Source of the DNA: JASGTU01 sp963821815
Lineage (GTDB): Bacteria > Chloroflexota > Anaerolineae > Caldilineales > Caldilineaceae
Direction of reading: 5' to 3'
Assembly (NCBI GenBank): GCA_963821815.1
Contig: CAWGFG010000006.1
Coordinates: 2,418,001-2,482,000, forward strand
Length of the DNA stretch: 64,000 nt
Positions 18,910-28,295 of the stretch are shown in pieces; within the stretch, counting starts at the first letter, position 1, and the number at the start of each line of letters is the position of its first letter. The translations under genes were made by a program, and so were the position numbers. Below the pieces are notes generated by a model. That model did no database searches and was not told the DNA's origin. It saw only the letters and a list, made by a program, of their open reading frames with translations.

Positions 18910-20685
18910 ATGGGTTCCAGAAGATGGGGAAACGTCACCAAAATTATCGTTATCGTAGCACTGGTGATCATCACCCTCGTCTTGTTGGTGACGTTCCGGG
19001 CGATGTTTTCGCCCACGATCGTTGCTTTTCTGTTAGCCTTCCTTCTTAGTTATCCCGTCAACTGGATTCAACGTAGCACCGGATGGGCGCGCGGTGGCGC
19101 CATCCTCATCGTCTACATCGTGTTGGCGTGTCTTGCCGCGCTGGTGCCGGTAGTGACTATCCCGCGCTCTGCCGGGCTTGTCGTATCGCTTGAGGAATCG
19201 CTGAACGTCCTCCTCGTAAACCTGCAGAACGCATCGACGGGACCATTGGTCAGTCTGGGTCCGCTGCAACTCTCGTTTGACCAGCTCTTCGCACAGGCTG
19301 GCGACGCCATCTCCAACATACTGACGGTGTCCACACGCAACCCAGTCACCATCGTAACCGGCGTGACAACGGGCATCCTTACCATTGTCTACGTGATGGT
19401 GCTCACGTTCTGGATCCTCAAGGATCTCTATAAGCTGCAACGGTTGGTCCTGGAAGCGATCCCGCCGGACTACCAGCAGGATGCGAGACGGCTAGCAAGA
19501 GAGCTTGGCGTCACATGGCAGGCGTTCCTGCGCGGGCAATTGTTGTTGGCGCTTACAGTCGGTATCATGACGTGGGTTGCACTGGGCATCGTCGGCATGC
19601 CCAACGCAGGTGGGCTGGCGATCCTGGCGGGTATCATGGAATTCTTGCCAAGCATCGGCCCAGGCATCAGCGGCGCCATCGGCGTCACTATCAGCTTAAT
19701 CCAGGGCTCCACATGGATGCCGGTCGGCAATTTCACCTTTGCAATTATAGTGCTGATTATCTACGCCATCATCGCCCAAATCGAGACAACCTATCTGATT
19801 CCACGTCTGGTCGGCGGACAGGTTCGGCTGCATCCGGCGGTTTCGTTTGTGGGCATCATTACCGGTGCAATTGTGTTTGGCTTACTCGGCGTCCTGTTAG
19901 CCACGCCGCTTATTGCCAGCACGCGCATTCTGCTGTCGTACGTTTTCCGCAAACTCATGGATCAGGATCCCTTCGAAGAAATGGATCTGCCGGATTCGAC
20001 TGTACGGCTGCCGGGCATCATTGCCGGGCGCAAGATCAACGGCGTCATCTTTGATCTTGATGGTACGCTCGCGCAGATCGACTGGTTCTTTCCTGAGTGG
20101 GCTGCCTCCCACTTTGCTTGGGCCGACCGAGTCGTTGGACCGGAAGAAAGAGCCCATGTCGCACGGCGCATCATGATATCCAGCGAGGGCTTCAACAACT
20201 TCCTCATCAACCAGGCGCGCCGACTGCATGTGAACAAGAACATCGAGCGATATCTGCCGTTTCTCAACCGGCTGCGCGGTTTTCCACCGCCCAGCCAGTT
20301 GATGCCTCACGCAGGCATAGGTGACACGCTTGCCACTCTATCCATGCAATACAGTCTAGCGCTTGTCTCAACACGCAACCGCCGTGAAATTTCCACTTTC
20401 CTGACCAAGTCGCACTTCCCACGCGAGGCGCTCACTGTCGTGCTAGGCCGCGAGGATGTGCGCAACCTCTTGCCAAATAGCGAAGCTTATCTTTCGGCAG
20501 CCGACCAGCTGGGTATACCACCCAATCAAATCCTGGTGGTCAGCGATAGCAAGATGAATCTGCGTTCAGCGGGCGCAGCACAGATGGCTACCGGTGGTGT
20601 TCTGTGCGGTCTTGCCGAAGAGCAGGATCTGCTGGAAGCCGACCTAGTTGTAGAAGACACAAACACCCTTATGGAGTGGATCTAG
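18910..20685 (+). CDS. AI-2E family transporter fused to a HAD hydrolase
   Basis: 591 residues in two parts. Residues 1-365 are a PerM/AI-2E-type permease: helices at the N-terminus, a long extracytoplasmic segment, then the conserved helical block with GILAGIMEFLPSIGPGIS, ETTYLIPRLVGGQVRLHP and GLLGVLLATPL. Residues about 375-591 are a complete HAD hydrolase: D382-L-D384-G-T (motif I), LVSTRN (motif II), and VVSDSKMNLRSA (motif IV). HAD enzymes of this type remove phosphate from small molecules. The join lies in the cytoplasm by the family topology, so the phosphatase could act on the carried compound or on a signal. It follows lepB in the same direction. The fusion does not look like an error: frame and spacing are continuous. 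Confidence 0.85.
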   Translation: MGSRRWGNVTKIIVIVALVIITLVLLVTFRAMFSPTIVAFLLAFLLSYPVNWIQRSTGWARGGAILIVYIVLACLAALVPVVTIPRSAGLVVSLEESLNVLLVNLQNASTGPLVSLGPLQLSFDQLFAQAGDAISNILTVSTRNPVTIVTGVTTGILTIVYVMVLTFWILKDLYKLQRLVLEAIPPDYQQDARRLARELGVTWQAFLRGQLLLALTVGIMTWVALGIVGMPNAGGLAILAGIMEFLPSIGPGISGAIGVTISLIQGSTWMPVGNFTFAIIVLIIYAIIAQIETTYLIPRLVGGQVRLHPAVSFVGIITGAIVFGLLGVLLATPLIASTRILLSYVFRKLMDQDPFEEMDLPDSTVRLPGIIAGRKINGVIFDLDGTLAQIDWFFPEWAASHFAWADRVVGPEERAHVARRIMISSEGFNNFLINQARRLHVNKNIERYLPFLNRLRGFPPPSQLMPHAGIGDTLATLSMQYSLALVSTRNRREISTFLTKSHFPREALTVVLGREDVRNLLPNSEAYLSAADQLGIPPNQILVVSDSKMNLRSAGAAQMATGGVLCGLAEEQDLLEADLVVEDTNTLMEWI

Positions 20686-20887
20686 TCGTCAGAAGGCAAT
20701 GAACCTGAACCGACGACTGTTTTGGCGCGCTTTGTAATACGTGTAACCGAGTTTGTCACGTTTCGCGAATAAACTGGTGAATAGAGAGTATCGACTGCGT
20801 TCTGCGGACCGTCATCACCTATAGAACAATGCTAGAACAGCCGCACTTATTCCGCAGTCGTAAACAATAGCAAGTATAGAGGGAATC

Positions 20888-21175
20888 ATGCTCAAAGTCG
20901 TTATTAGCTATGACATGGAAGAAGGCCATGAAGAAGATTGCCAAGAATACCTGGTCAACAAACTTGCGCCGGGTCTAGCCACTATGGGCTTTCAGATGTC
21001 AGATGTGTGGTACACCGTATGGGGCCGCTCTCCCCAGATCACGAGCGGCGGTGAGATTGATACGCTTGACCAGGCGCGCGGCATCTTCCTTTCCAACGAT
21101 TGGCAAGAATTGGCCGAGGGCATGGAGGATATCACAAGCAATTTCAAAGTTAAGTTCGTCCGTTCTGACAATTAG
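20888..21175 (+). CDS. Small conserved hypothetical protein
   Basis: 95 residues, acidic, no signal or membrane helix. The order strand (LKVVISYDM), helix (EEDCQEYLVNKLAPGLATMG), strand (VWYTVWGRSPQ), helix (SNDWQELAEGMEDI), strand (NFKVKFV) resembles the dimeric alpha/beta-barrel (ABM-like) fold. No catalytic residue stands out and I do not recognise the family. GAGGGAAT ahead of the ATG serves as ribosome site. The following gene begins 11 bases after its stop. Confidence 0.7.
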   Translation: MLKVVISYDMEEGHEEDCQEYLVNKLAPGLATMGFQMSDVWYTVWGRSPQITSGGEIDTLDQARGIFLSNDWQELAEGMEDITSNFKVKFVRSDN

Positions 21176-21186
21176 TCTCGCCTTCC

Positions 21187-21918
21187 ATGCGCATTGACCT
21201 GCCAGTCATCCATAGCGACGGCGAAACCCCGCAGAGACAATCGCACAAACCTATCGCCTTGGTGGTTCTGCTGGAGAATGTAGGCCATATTGCCGGTCTG
21301 CATCTGCCACAGTCTGTCATGTCGATCATCGACTTCACCACGGAGGAGTACGCGAAGGCCCTTCTGCGTCTCTACGGCGCCTATCAGCAGTACAAACAAG
21401 TCGTCATTTTGGAGGATGAACTGGCTACGGGTCAGCAGCTTTCCGATGCTATCCTGCGGCTCAGTCCAACATATACAGTGGACCTGTTACTACTTGTGCA
21501 CGGACACGATGGCCAGTTAGTTGGCTATCGTGGACAGGAAATGATTGGAAAAGAAGTGTTCGACCGGCTGTTCGTCGAGCGACTGCACAATCCGCAGGCG
21601 GTGGATATCCGCATGGTGTTCGGACTCAACTGCTATGGCATGTCGCTGGTGAATAGCTGGCGCAGATTGGGCTGCACGGTAGCCAACGGTACGCCAGGCG
21701 TAAACTGGCTGCCGGAACCGAGTCTGTCGGTCTTCCTGCGCAATTGGCTAGCGGGGGCGCCTTACGCCGTCGCAGTAGTGCGCAGCAACCGATATGCACG
21801 CATCTGGGGTCGGCGACTGTTACGAAACACACGGGCTCAGCATGAGCATCCCATGATTGCCAGCAGCCGTCAGATCATCTACGGCGACAAAGATTTATCC
21901 ATCCACGACGCAGTCTAG
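21187..21918 (+). CDS. Possible clan-CD (caspase-like) cysteine peptidase
   Basis: A 243-residue soluble protein. Two strand-plus-residue blocks look like a clan-CD His/Cys pair: VDLLLLVHGHDGQ with His105-Gly (or His107), and IRMVFGLNCYGMSL with Cys149-x-Gly. The hydrophobic strand before each, and the spacing of about 44 residues, fit caspase-, C13- and CHAT-type peptidases. The rest (GCTVANGTPGVN, then FLRNWLAG) is consistent with a member of the caspase/hemoglobinase fold. No other family is evident. This is an inference from motifs, not a family hit. It is probably co-transcribed with the small protein 11 bases upstream. Confidence 0.6.
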   Translation: MRIDLPVIHSDGETPQRQSHKPIALVVLLENVGHIAGLHLPQSVMSIIDFTTEEYAKALLRLYGAYQQYKQVVILEDELATGQQLSDAILRLSPTYTVDLLLLVHGHDGQLVGYRGQEMIGKEVFDRLFVERLHNPQAVDIRMVFGLNCYGMSLVNSWRRLGCTVANGTPGVNWLPEPSLSVFLRNWLAGAPYAVAVVRSNRYARIWGRRLLRNTRAQHEHPMIASSRQIIYGDKDLSIHDAV

Positions 21919-22253
21919 ACCGTCTGTGCACGGTGTAGGTTCAATCGCTTAACCGTCTGCTCAATTACATCGAAGCTTCAGAGCCACTCAATCGCATGGC
22001 TGTGCGACCAGAGCTTAGCTACGCAGCAACAGCACAAGCCAAGCGCAGGCGTATCGTGCGTCACGGAAGGCGTGCGTCCCAGAAGGCGCCGCTGATTAAC
22101 CGGCTGCAAATCAGCCGATCCGCTCGAGCGTCCCTTCAAAGTAGCCTCTCATCAATGTCGCACATAAAACGGCGGTCGAGAATGACACTCGACCGCCTCA
22201 TAATATCATATTACTTAGCTTGGTCTGGACTAATCGACCAACCACAGGGTGGG
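21919..22253. other. Intergenic region with terminator
   Basis: 335 bases between convergent genes. It holds the terminator at 22171-22197 and a weaker 7-bp hairpin (GCTGATT/AATCAGC around 22091-22115). The open frame running through here has no support. Confidence 0.5.
22171..22197 (-). terminator. Rho-independent terminator of the CNBD gene
   Basis: A perfect 10-bp stem GGCGGTCGAG/CTCGACCGCC with a 7-base loop. On the minus strand it is followed by GTTTTATG. It lies 57 bases past the stop at 22254. Confidence 0.7.
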
Positions 22254-24965
22254 CTATTTCACGGCTTTCTGGAAGGTGATATAGAACGCCGTATGTATCC
22301 CATAGTTGGGCAGGTTCAAGTCGCCCATACCGGCGCCCCGCAAGATGTCGCTGGGCAATCCCTCGACCTTTACGTCATAGGCGTTGCCTGCAGCGTACAT
22401 CTGATAGTTGAAGCCAAAGTCAGGCGGATTCTTGTCTTCTGTCGGAGCGGTGAAATTACCGTCGCCCCAGAATACGGTTACCGGCTGCCCGACCAATCGC
22501 TTACCATTTTGGTCCAGAACTTCGACATAGATGTGGTGTCGTCCCGCAGCTTGCTTTTCATCTTCCCAGCGTGCTTCCACGATGCGCCAGTATTCCTGAC
22601 CTGGTGCGGCTGGGGCGTCGTCCACTCGCACGCCCAATTGCGTCAACCGTCCATCCCAGGCTCGCGGTGCAACCGAAGCAACCTGTACTTCCGGCTCCTC
22701 TATGGGTTCTGGCGGCACATAGGCGACTGCAACTGGCGCAAAAGTCGCCGTCGGCGGAATCGGAGTCGCAGTTGGTAACGGCGTGGCGGTGGGCAGTGGC
22801 GTAGCCGATGGGATGGGCGTCACCGTTGGCGGCGGCGTCGACGTCGCGGTGGGCGGCACCTGCTGGTCAGCCATGGCCAACACCTGGGCTAGATCAGCAT
22901 CTTTTTCGCGCAATTGATAGCTGCCAACTGCGTAGACCTCATTCACAGCGTTGAACAGGCTGGAGCTAGCCATATCAGCGCCACTGGCGACTGATGCACT
23001 CCCTTGCAGTAACGTGGCAATGGCCCACGGCGCGGCAATACCGAACAGCCAAATGAGAAGCAACACAAGAAACGCAATGCGCAACTTGCCAAATGTACTG
23101 AGATTGACGAACCACTCAACTGGGCCGACGCGTCCTGGCTTTGGACCCGCACCGCCTTCGCGTCCGCCGGCTGCTTCCGGCTCATAGCTCAAGCCGACTG
23201 CGGATCGTCGAGAGGGTAAATTTGATTGTTGCGTCTGCATGGACGGCTGTCCAGCCGTCTGTCCGGACACGGGAGCCGGCGCATATGCCATCGCGCCTTC
23301 TCTTGACGGATCGTAGTAGGATGCGTACGTCCCGTTGGACTGTCCCATCTCCATTTGGGATATGCGCTCCGTGAGGATGCGGCTCATGCTCAGCGCCAGG
23401 CCCGGATAAAGACCGAGCAGCATGTCAAAGTCGTTCTTGGACAGCGTCCAGACATCCACGTCTGTCTCGGCAAAGGCTGTAGCATTGTGTGGCTGGTTCG
23501 TCAGCAGCGCTCGTTCGCCAAACTCTTCGCCAGGACCGACGATCCAACTACCGCCGTTCAGTGCCTGAATGCGCACCTGTCCCTCCTCCAGGAGGAAGAG
23601 ACGGTCGGCGGGGCCGGTGGAACGGTAGATCTGCTCGCCGGCGCGATATCGCATTGGCTCAAGATAGCCTGCGACCTGACTGAGTTCTTTCTTGCTCAGC
23701 GATGCTAGCAGAGCGAACATGCGCAGCCGCTCAGTTTCCAAATCGCCTGAATCTGATGCCAGCTTGGTTGCGACACCCTGGCTAAGCGCCTTTCCGAGCT
23801 CCGGATAGGAACCCGTAAGGTCATCCAGCGCTGAGCGCTTTAGCACCCACAAATTGCTGTGGCGGACTGCTGTAGCATTGTCGGTTCGCATCTGCCCGGT
23901 GAGAAGCGCCATTTCGCCGAAGTAGCCGCCGCCGCTTATGCGGGCGGTCTCTTCCACGATTCCGCTGGCATTCTGTGCGCTGAGTTCGATTTCGCCAGCT
24001 TCGATCAAATAGAGCGCATCGCCGACATCGCCCATCATGTAAACCCGCTCGCCAGCAGGAATGTAGCGTAGCTGCATATTTCTTGCGACGGCGCGTAGTG
24101 TCTCCGGAGAGATTTCGCGGAACATCGGCATTTGTGCCAGCCATTGCACCGCCTGCGACTGGTCCTGGCTATTTAGTGGAGAAGCTACCGCGTGTGCAAG
24201 CGCGCGTCGTAGACCTGGTTGCCGGGTACATATAGCCTCAAAAGAACTCGCGACGAGTATCCATGCGGTAGATTCGCTGTTAGCCGTAGCCGTACTGCGT
24301 GAAGGCTTGCCGGTCAACAGGCTCGCGACACCAAACAGATCGCCAGGATGGACACCCCGGCTACCATCGAGTTCAACCTGTTCGTCGGAGCGAAGCTCGA
24401 TAGAACCACTTTCCAGTATATAAATGCCGCTAGGCATTTCGCCGGCGTAATAAACCACGTCGCCGGTGTCAAAGCCGACCGGCTCAAGCTGCGACGCTAT
24501 CGACTGAATGGTGTGTGGCGGCAGCATCGACAGTTCTTGAATCTCGGACAATCTTTGCGCCAGATAATCTTCCATCTGCACAACGAGGTTGCCGAAGTTC
24601 TGGCTCAATTGCAGGCCGATGACCGGGTTTCGCAATATCACCTGGCGAAGCGAACTATCAGTTAACTTCCAATAGCGCAGGTCTGCCAGTGCAGTAGCGG
24701 TGACATCCATGGGTTCCGCGCCCAACAGGCTCGCTTCACCCAGGATACTGCCTGGACCTAGCGTTGCTAGTTTCTGTCCACGAAGCGTGGACAGGCTGAC
24801 GAACCCTTGGCCGATGAGATAGATCGCTTCAGCCTGAGATCCAGCTTCGAGCACAGCCGAACCAGCCGCAGACTGACCTTCCACGAAAGCGGAATCCAGT
24901 GTGGCTCGTTCCTCGTCAGTTAGCCCCGCAAAAAGCGGCGCATATTGTATCAACTCACTCTTCAA
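22254..24965 (-). CDS. Membrane protein with four cyclic-nucleotide-binding-type domains and shared C-terminal domain
   Basis: About 903 residues. Four cNMP-binding-type beta-roll domains follow each other at about 10-130, 150-265, 280-400 and 420-540. Each has an IYLIGQGFVSLS-like strand, and some have a G-E-x-A-L-L loop (YFGEMALLTG in the third, FGERALLTN in the fourth). Only the third is close to the FGE-A-L-x(4-6)-R pattern that binds cyclic nucleotide. A linker, one transmembrane helix (IAFLVLLLIWLFGIAAPW), a Thr/Pro-rich stalk of TPLPTA repeats and a C-terminal beta domain come next. That domain is also found in the next gene upstream (25072). So cytoplasmic ligand sensing may be linked to an external domain. 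The TTG at 24965 is chosen because AGGGAGG lies just ahead; TTG 24986 is the longest alternative. Confidence 0.8.
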   Translation of the reverse strand: MKSELIQYAPLFAGLTDEERATLDSAFVEGQSAAGSAVLEAGSQAEAIYLIGQGFVSLSTLRGQKLATLGPGSILGEASLLGAEPMDVTATALADLRYWKLTDSSLRQVILRNPVIGLQLSQNFGNLVVQMEDYLAQRLSEIQELSMLPPHTIQSIASQLEPVGFDTGDVVYYAGEMPSGIYILESGSIELRSDEQVELDGSRGVHPGDLFGVASLLTGKPSRSTATANSESTAWILVASSFEAICTRQPGLRRALAHAVASPLNSQDQSQAVQWLAQMPMFREISPETLRAVARNMQLRYIPAGERVYMMGDVGDALYLIEAGEIELSAQNASGIVEETARISGGGYFGEMALLTGQMRTDNATAVRHSNLWVLKRSALDDLTGSYPELGKALSQGVATKLASDSGDLETERLRMFALLASLSKKELSQVAGYLEPMRYRAGEQIYRSTGPADRLFLLEEGQVRIQALNGGSWIVGPGEEFGERALLTNQPHNATAFAETDVDVWTLSKNDFDMLLGLYPGLALSMSRILTERISQMEMGQSNGTYASYYDPSREGAMAYAPAPVSGQTAGQPSMQTQQSNLPSRRSAVGLSYEPEAAGGREGGAGPKPGRVGPVEWFVNLSTFGKLRIAFLVLLLIWLFGIAAPWAIATLLQGSASVASGADMASSSLFNAVNEVYAVGSYQLREKDADLAQVLAMADQQVPPTATSTPPPTVTPIPSATPLPTATPLPTATPIPPTATFAPVAVAYVPPEPIEEPEVQVASVAPRAWDGRLTQLGVRVDDAPAAPGQEYWRIVEARWEDEKQAAGRHHIYVEVLDQNGKRLVGQPVTVFWGDGNFTAPTEDKNPPDFGFNYQMYAAGNAYDVKVEGLPSDILRGAGMGDLNLPNYGIHTAFYITFQKAVK

Positions 24966-25071
24966 ACATTCCCTCCCTGCCACCAAAATGGCGAGAGATA
25001 AGAATACCTCAATGATTGCATAGGCTCACAATAGTGAAACAGCTTGAAACCAACCATCGGCATTATAACTG

Positions 25072-26460
25072 CTAATAGTTGCGTTGGAACGTTACCGTCC
25101 AGCTATAGTGACCATAACAGCCGGGCGCATCCACAAAGGTCTTGCAATCGGCATCATTGGTGCAAAATTGACCGCCAATCAAGTCCTCGTACGATATACC
25201 GGCTGGCTTGGTTACCATACCACGCGCGACTTCTGAGGACACATCTGAGCCGTCGACGTCACGAATCACGCGCACATCCTGCCCTTCACCCAGAATGAAC
25301 TCAACGACACCGTCGCCCTTGCCCTGCGATCCGGTAACGAATATCTCCTTAGCACCAAATTCTGCCTGGACTGCGACGCCGTTTAGCCGTTGCCCGTTGG
25401 CGTCTATCACATTCACCACCAGCTGGCGCTTTTCGCCGCAGGTCACGCTGGGCCCGTTCAGTGTACCGCCGTTCTCATAGACATTCCATAAGCGACGCTC
25501 AACGACTTTGTAAACCGGACCGGACGGCGCGGGCGCTGCTTCCGTCTCGGGAGCTTCCGCCTCTGGAGCTTCTGGTTCCGGCGCATCAGCAGGCTGCTCA
25601 ATCACAGGCGCTGGTGTTGACGTCGGCGGCGGTTCGGGTATGTTTGCCGTAAGAGCCACGCTATCAAGGTTACCGTTGGCGCTGACCAACTGTCCATAGA
25701 CCCAGCCTAACTGATTGCCTGGAAGTTGCACCTGCCACCAATCGGCAGAGTCATTCTTGCCAATAATGTCGGCTTCCTGCCCAGATTCCATGGCCTGAAC
25801 GATCGGATAGTTCGTGCCCGGTCCGCCGCGCACGTTCATAGATATTGACGCAACGATTCGGGGAATAGGTATGGCGGTCGCCGTGGGCATATCAAGGGTT
25901 TGCGCTGTGGCGGTCGGCAGATCTAGCGCTGTAGGCTCCATCAGGATCACCTCTACGGTTGGAGCAGGCGCAGGTGTGTCAATCGCATCCTGTACAGGTT
26001 CGACAGCCGCTGCAACGGCGTTGGCGCCGGTCGTATTTGTATTCTCGGAAGCTACCGCTTCGCTAATCGCTGCCGACGGCAGTAGTCCCACCTGTGCGGC
26101 ATAGGCAACGATCGCCGGCGACTGCGTGCCGAGCTCCAGCGCTAGCTGCGCCAATGCGCGTGTCTGTTCGGAATCCGGCTCAGTATCGATAGCGCCTTCC
26201 GCCTGCATGACCAGCCATTGCATGCTATTGGCTACATCCAGTTCGTCCAGCTGGCTGCGTGCCGCGTCAAGATTGCCATCCTGCATAAACGATTCGGCTA
26301 TGCTGACTGTCTGCGACTCCGGTTCATTATTTTTCGACTTGCGGCGTTCCGGTCCACAGGCAGACACAGCTAACAGTACGAACAGGAGTAAGATTCCATA
26401 CCACAGCCAACTGTGGCTGCGCTGAACATGCCGATCTCTGCTACTCAAATTATCTCTCAT
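25072..26460 (-). CDS. SH3-domain lipoprotein with C-terminal domain shared with downstream gene
   Basis: 462 residues. A lipoprotein signal (WYGILLLFVLLAVSACG, lipid Cys at about 35) is followed by a region resembling helical repeats. Then comes a bacterial SH3 (SH3b) domain at about residues 200-265 (MNVRGGPGTNYPIVQAM then WWQVQLPG and GWVYGQLV). A Pro/Glu/Ala linker and a Cys-containing C-terminal beta domain ending GHYSWTVTFQRNY complete it. SH3b domains often bind peptidoglycan or cell-surface polymers. The C-terminal domain has the same layout as in the gene at 22254 (VEVLDQNGKRL versus VNVIDANGQRL; ITFQ versus VTFQ). The two genes are 85 bases or more apart on the same strand and probably form a unit. 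Confidence 0.8.
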   Translation of the reverse strand: MRDNLSSRDRHVQRSHSWLWYGILLLFVLLAVSACGPERRKSKNNEPESQTVSIAESFMQDGNLDAARSQLDELDVANSMQWLVMQAEGAIDTEPDSEQTRALAQLALELGTQSPAIVAYAAQVGLLPSAAISEAVASENTNTTGANAVAAAVEPVQDAIDTPAPAPTVEVILMEPTALDLPTATAQTLDMPTATAIPIPRIVASISMNVRGGPGTNYPIVQAMESGQEADIIGKNDSADWWQVQLPGNQLGWVYGQLVSANGNLDSVALTANIPEPPPTSTPAPVIEQPADAPEPEAPEAEAPETEAAPAPSGPVYKVVERRLWNVYENGGTLNGPSVTCGEKRQLVVNVIDANGQRLNGVAVQAEFGAKEIFVTGSQGKGDGVVEFILGEGQDVRVIRDVDGSDVSSEVARGMVTKPAGISYEDLIGGQFCTNDADCKTFVDAPGCYGHYSWTVTFQRNY

Positions 26461-27547
<1,087 letters not shown>

Positions 27548-27617
27548 AACTCACTAAGCCAGTATACAGACAGCATACAGTATCGTCAAATAGTAAGGGT
27601 ATATTTAGAGCACTACA

Positions 27618-28253
27618 TTGGACTCCCCAGCCGCAGGACAGCAAGATGAATACGCAGGTCAAGACGACATTGCTTATGTGGACCGTGCGCTCGACGGAGA
27701 CCTGGACGCGTTCAACGTATTAGTGCGCAAGTACGAACGCCTTGCGTACAGCGTCGCATACCGCATGCTGCAGGACCAGGACTCGGCTGCCGATGCCGCG
27801 CAGGACGGCTTTATCAAAGCATATCGAGCGCTGGATACGTTCCGCGGCGGTTCATTCAAAAGCTGGCTCATGCGCATTGTGGTTAATACATGCTACGACG
27901 TTCTGCGTGCACGCAAACGCGCACGCACTGACAGCATCGACAGCGATGAAGCCTCTGAAAGCGAGCATGCCGACTATCTAGTCGACGGCGCCGAAAGTCC
28001 CCACGAACTTGCCGAACGCAGTGAACTCAACTCGCACATCGAGCGCGGGATCGCATCCCTTCCCGAGGACCAACGTCTGGTCATAACCCTTTGTGATGTG
28101 CAGGGATACGCCTATGAGGAGATCAGCGAAATCACCGGTGTGCCCATGGGTACGGTGAAATCACGTATCAGTCGTGCCCGAACTCGCCTGCGCGACTATT
28201 TATTAGAACAGCCGGAACTATTGCCCCCTACCTTGCGTCCTAAGCATGAATAA
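27618..28253 (+). CDS. ECF-family RNA polymerase sigma factor
   Basis: 211 residues with both sigma-70 domains of the extracytoplasmic-function type. Region 2 covers about residues 27-95 (FNVLVRKYERLAYSVAYRML then DAAQDGFIKAYRALDTFRG). Region 4 covers about 135-195 (LPEDQRLVITLCDVQGY, YEEISEITGVPMGTVKSRIS, helix-turn-helix for the -35 box). The start is TTG 27618. The next gene, 42 bases downstream, has an anti-sigma-like N-terminus. Together they form the usual sigma/anti-sigma pair answering an envelope signal. Confidence 0.92.
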   Translation: MDSPAAGQQDEYAGQDDIAYVDRALDGDLDAFNVLVRKYERLAYSVAYRMLQDQDSAADAAQDGFIKAYRALDTFRGGSFKSWLMRIVVNTCYDVLRARKRARTDSIDSDEASESEHADYLVDGAESPHELAERSELNSHIERGIASLPEDQRLVITLCDVQGYAYEEISEITGVPMGTVKSRISRARTRLRDYLLEQPELLPPTLRPKHE

Positions 28254-28295
28254 GAATGCCTCTGTCCTGTGGCAGCGGCGCACGTAGTGAATGTC

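Noticed and set aside
22760..22860. Tandem DNA repeat or minisatellite
   Set aside because: The repeats code for a Thr/Pro stalk (TPLPTA) and vary at the DNA level. They are a protein linker, not a separate repeat element.
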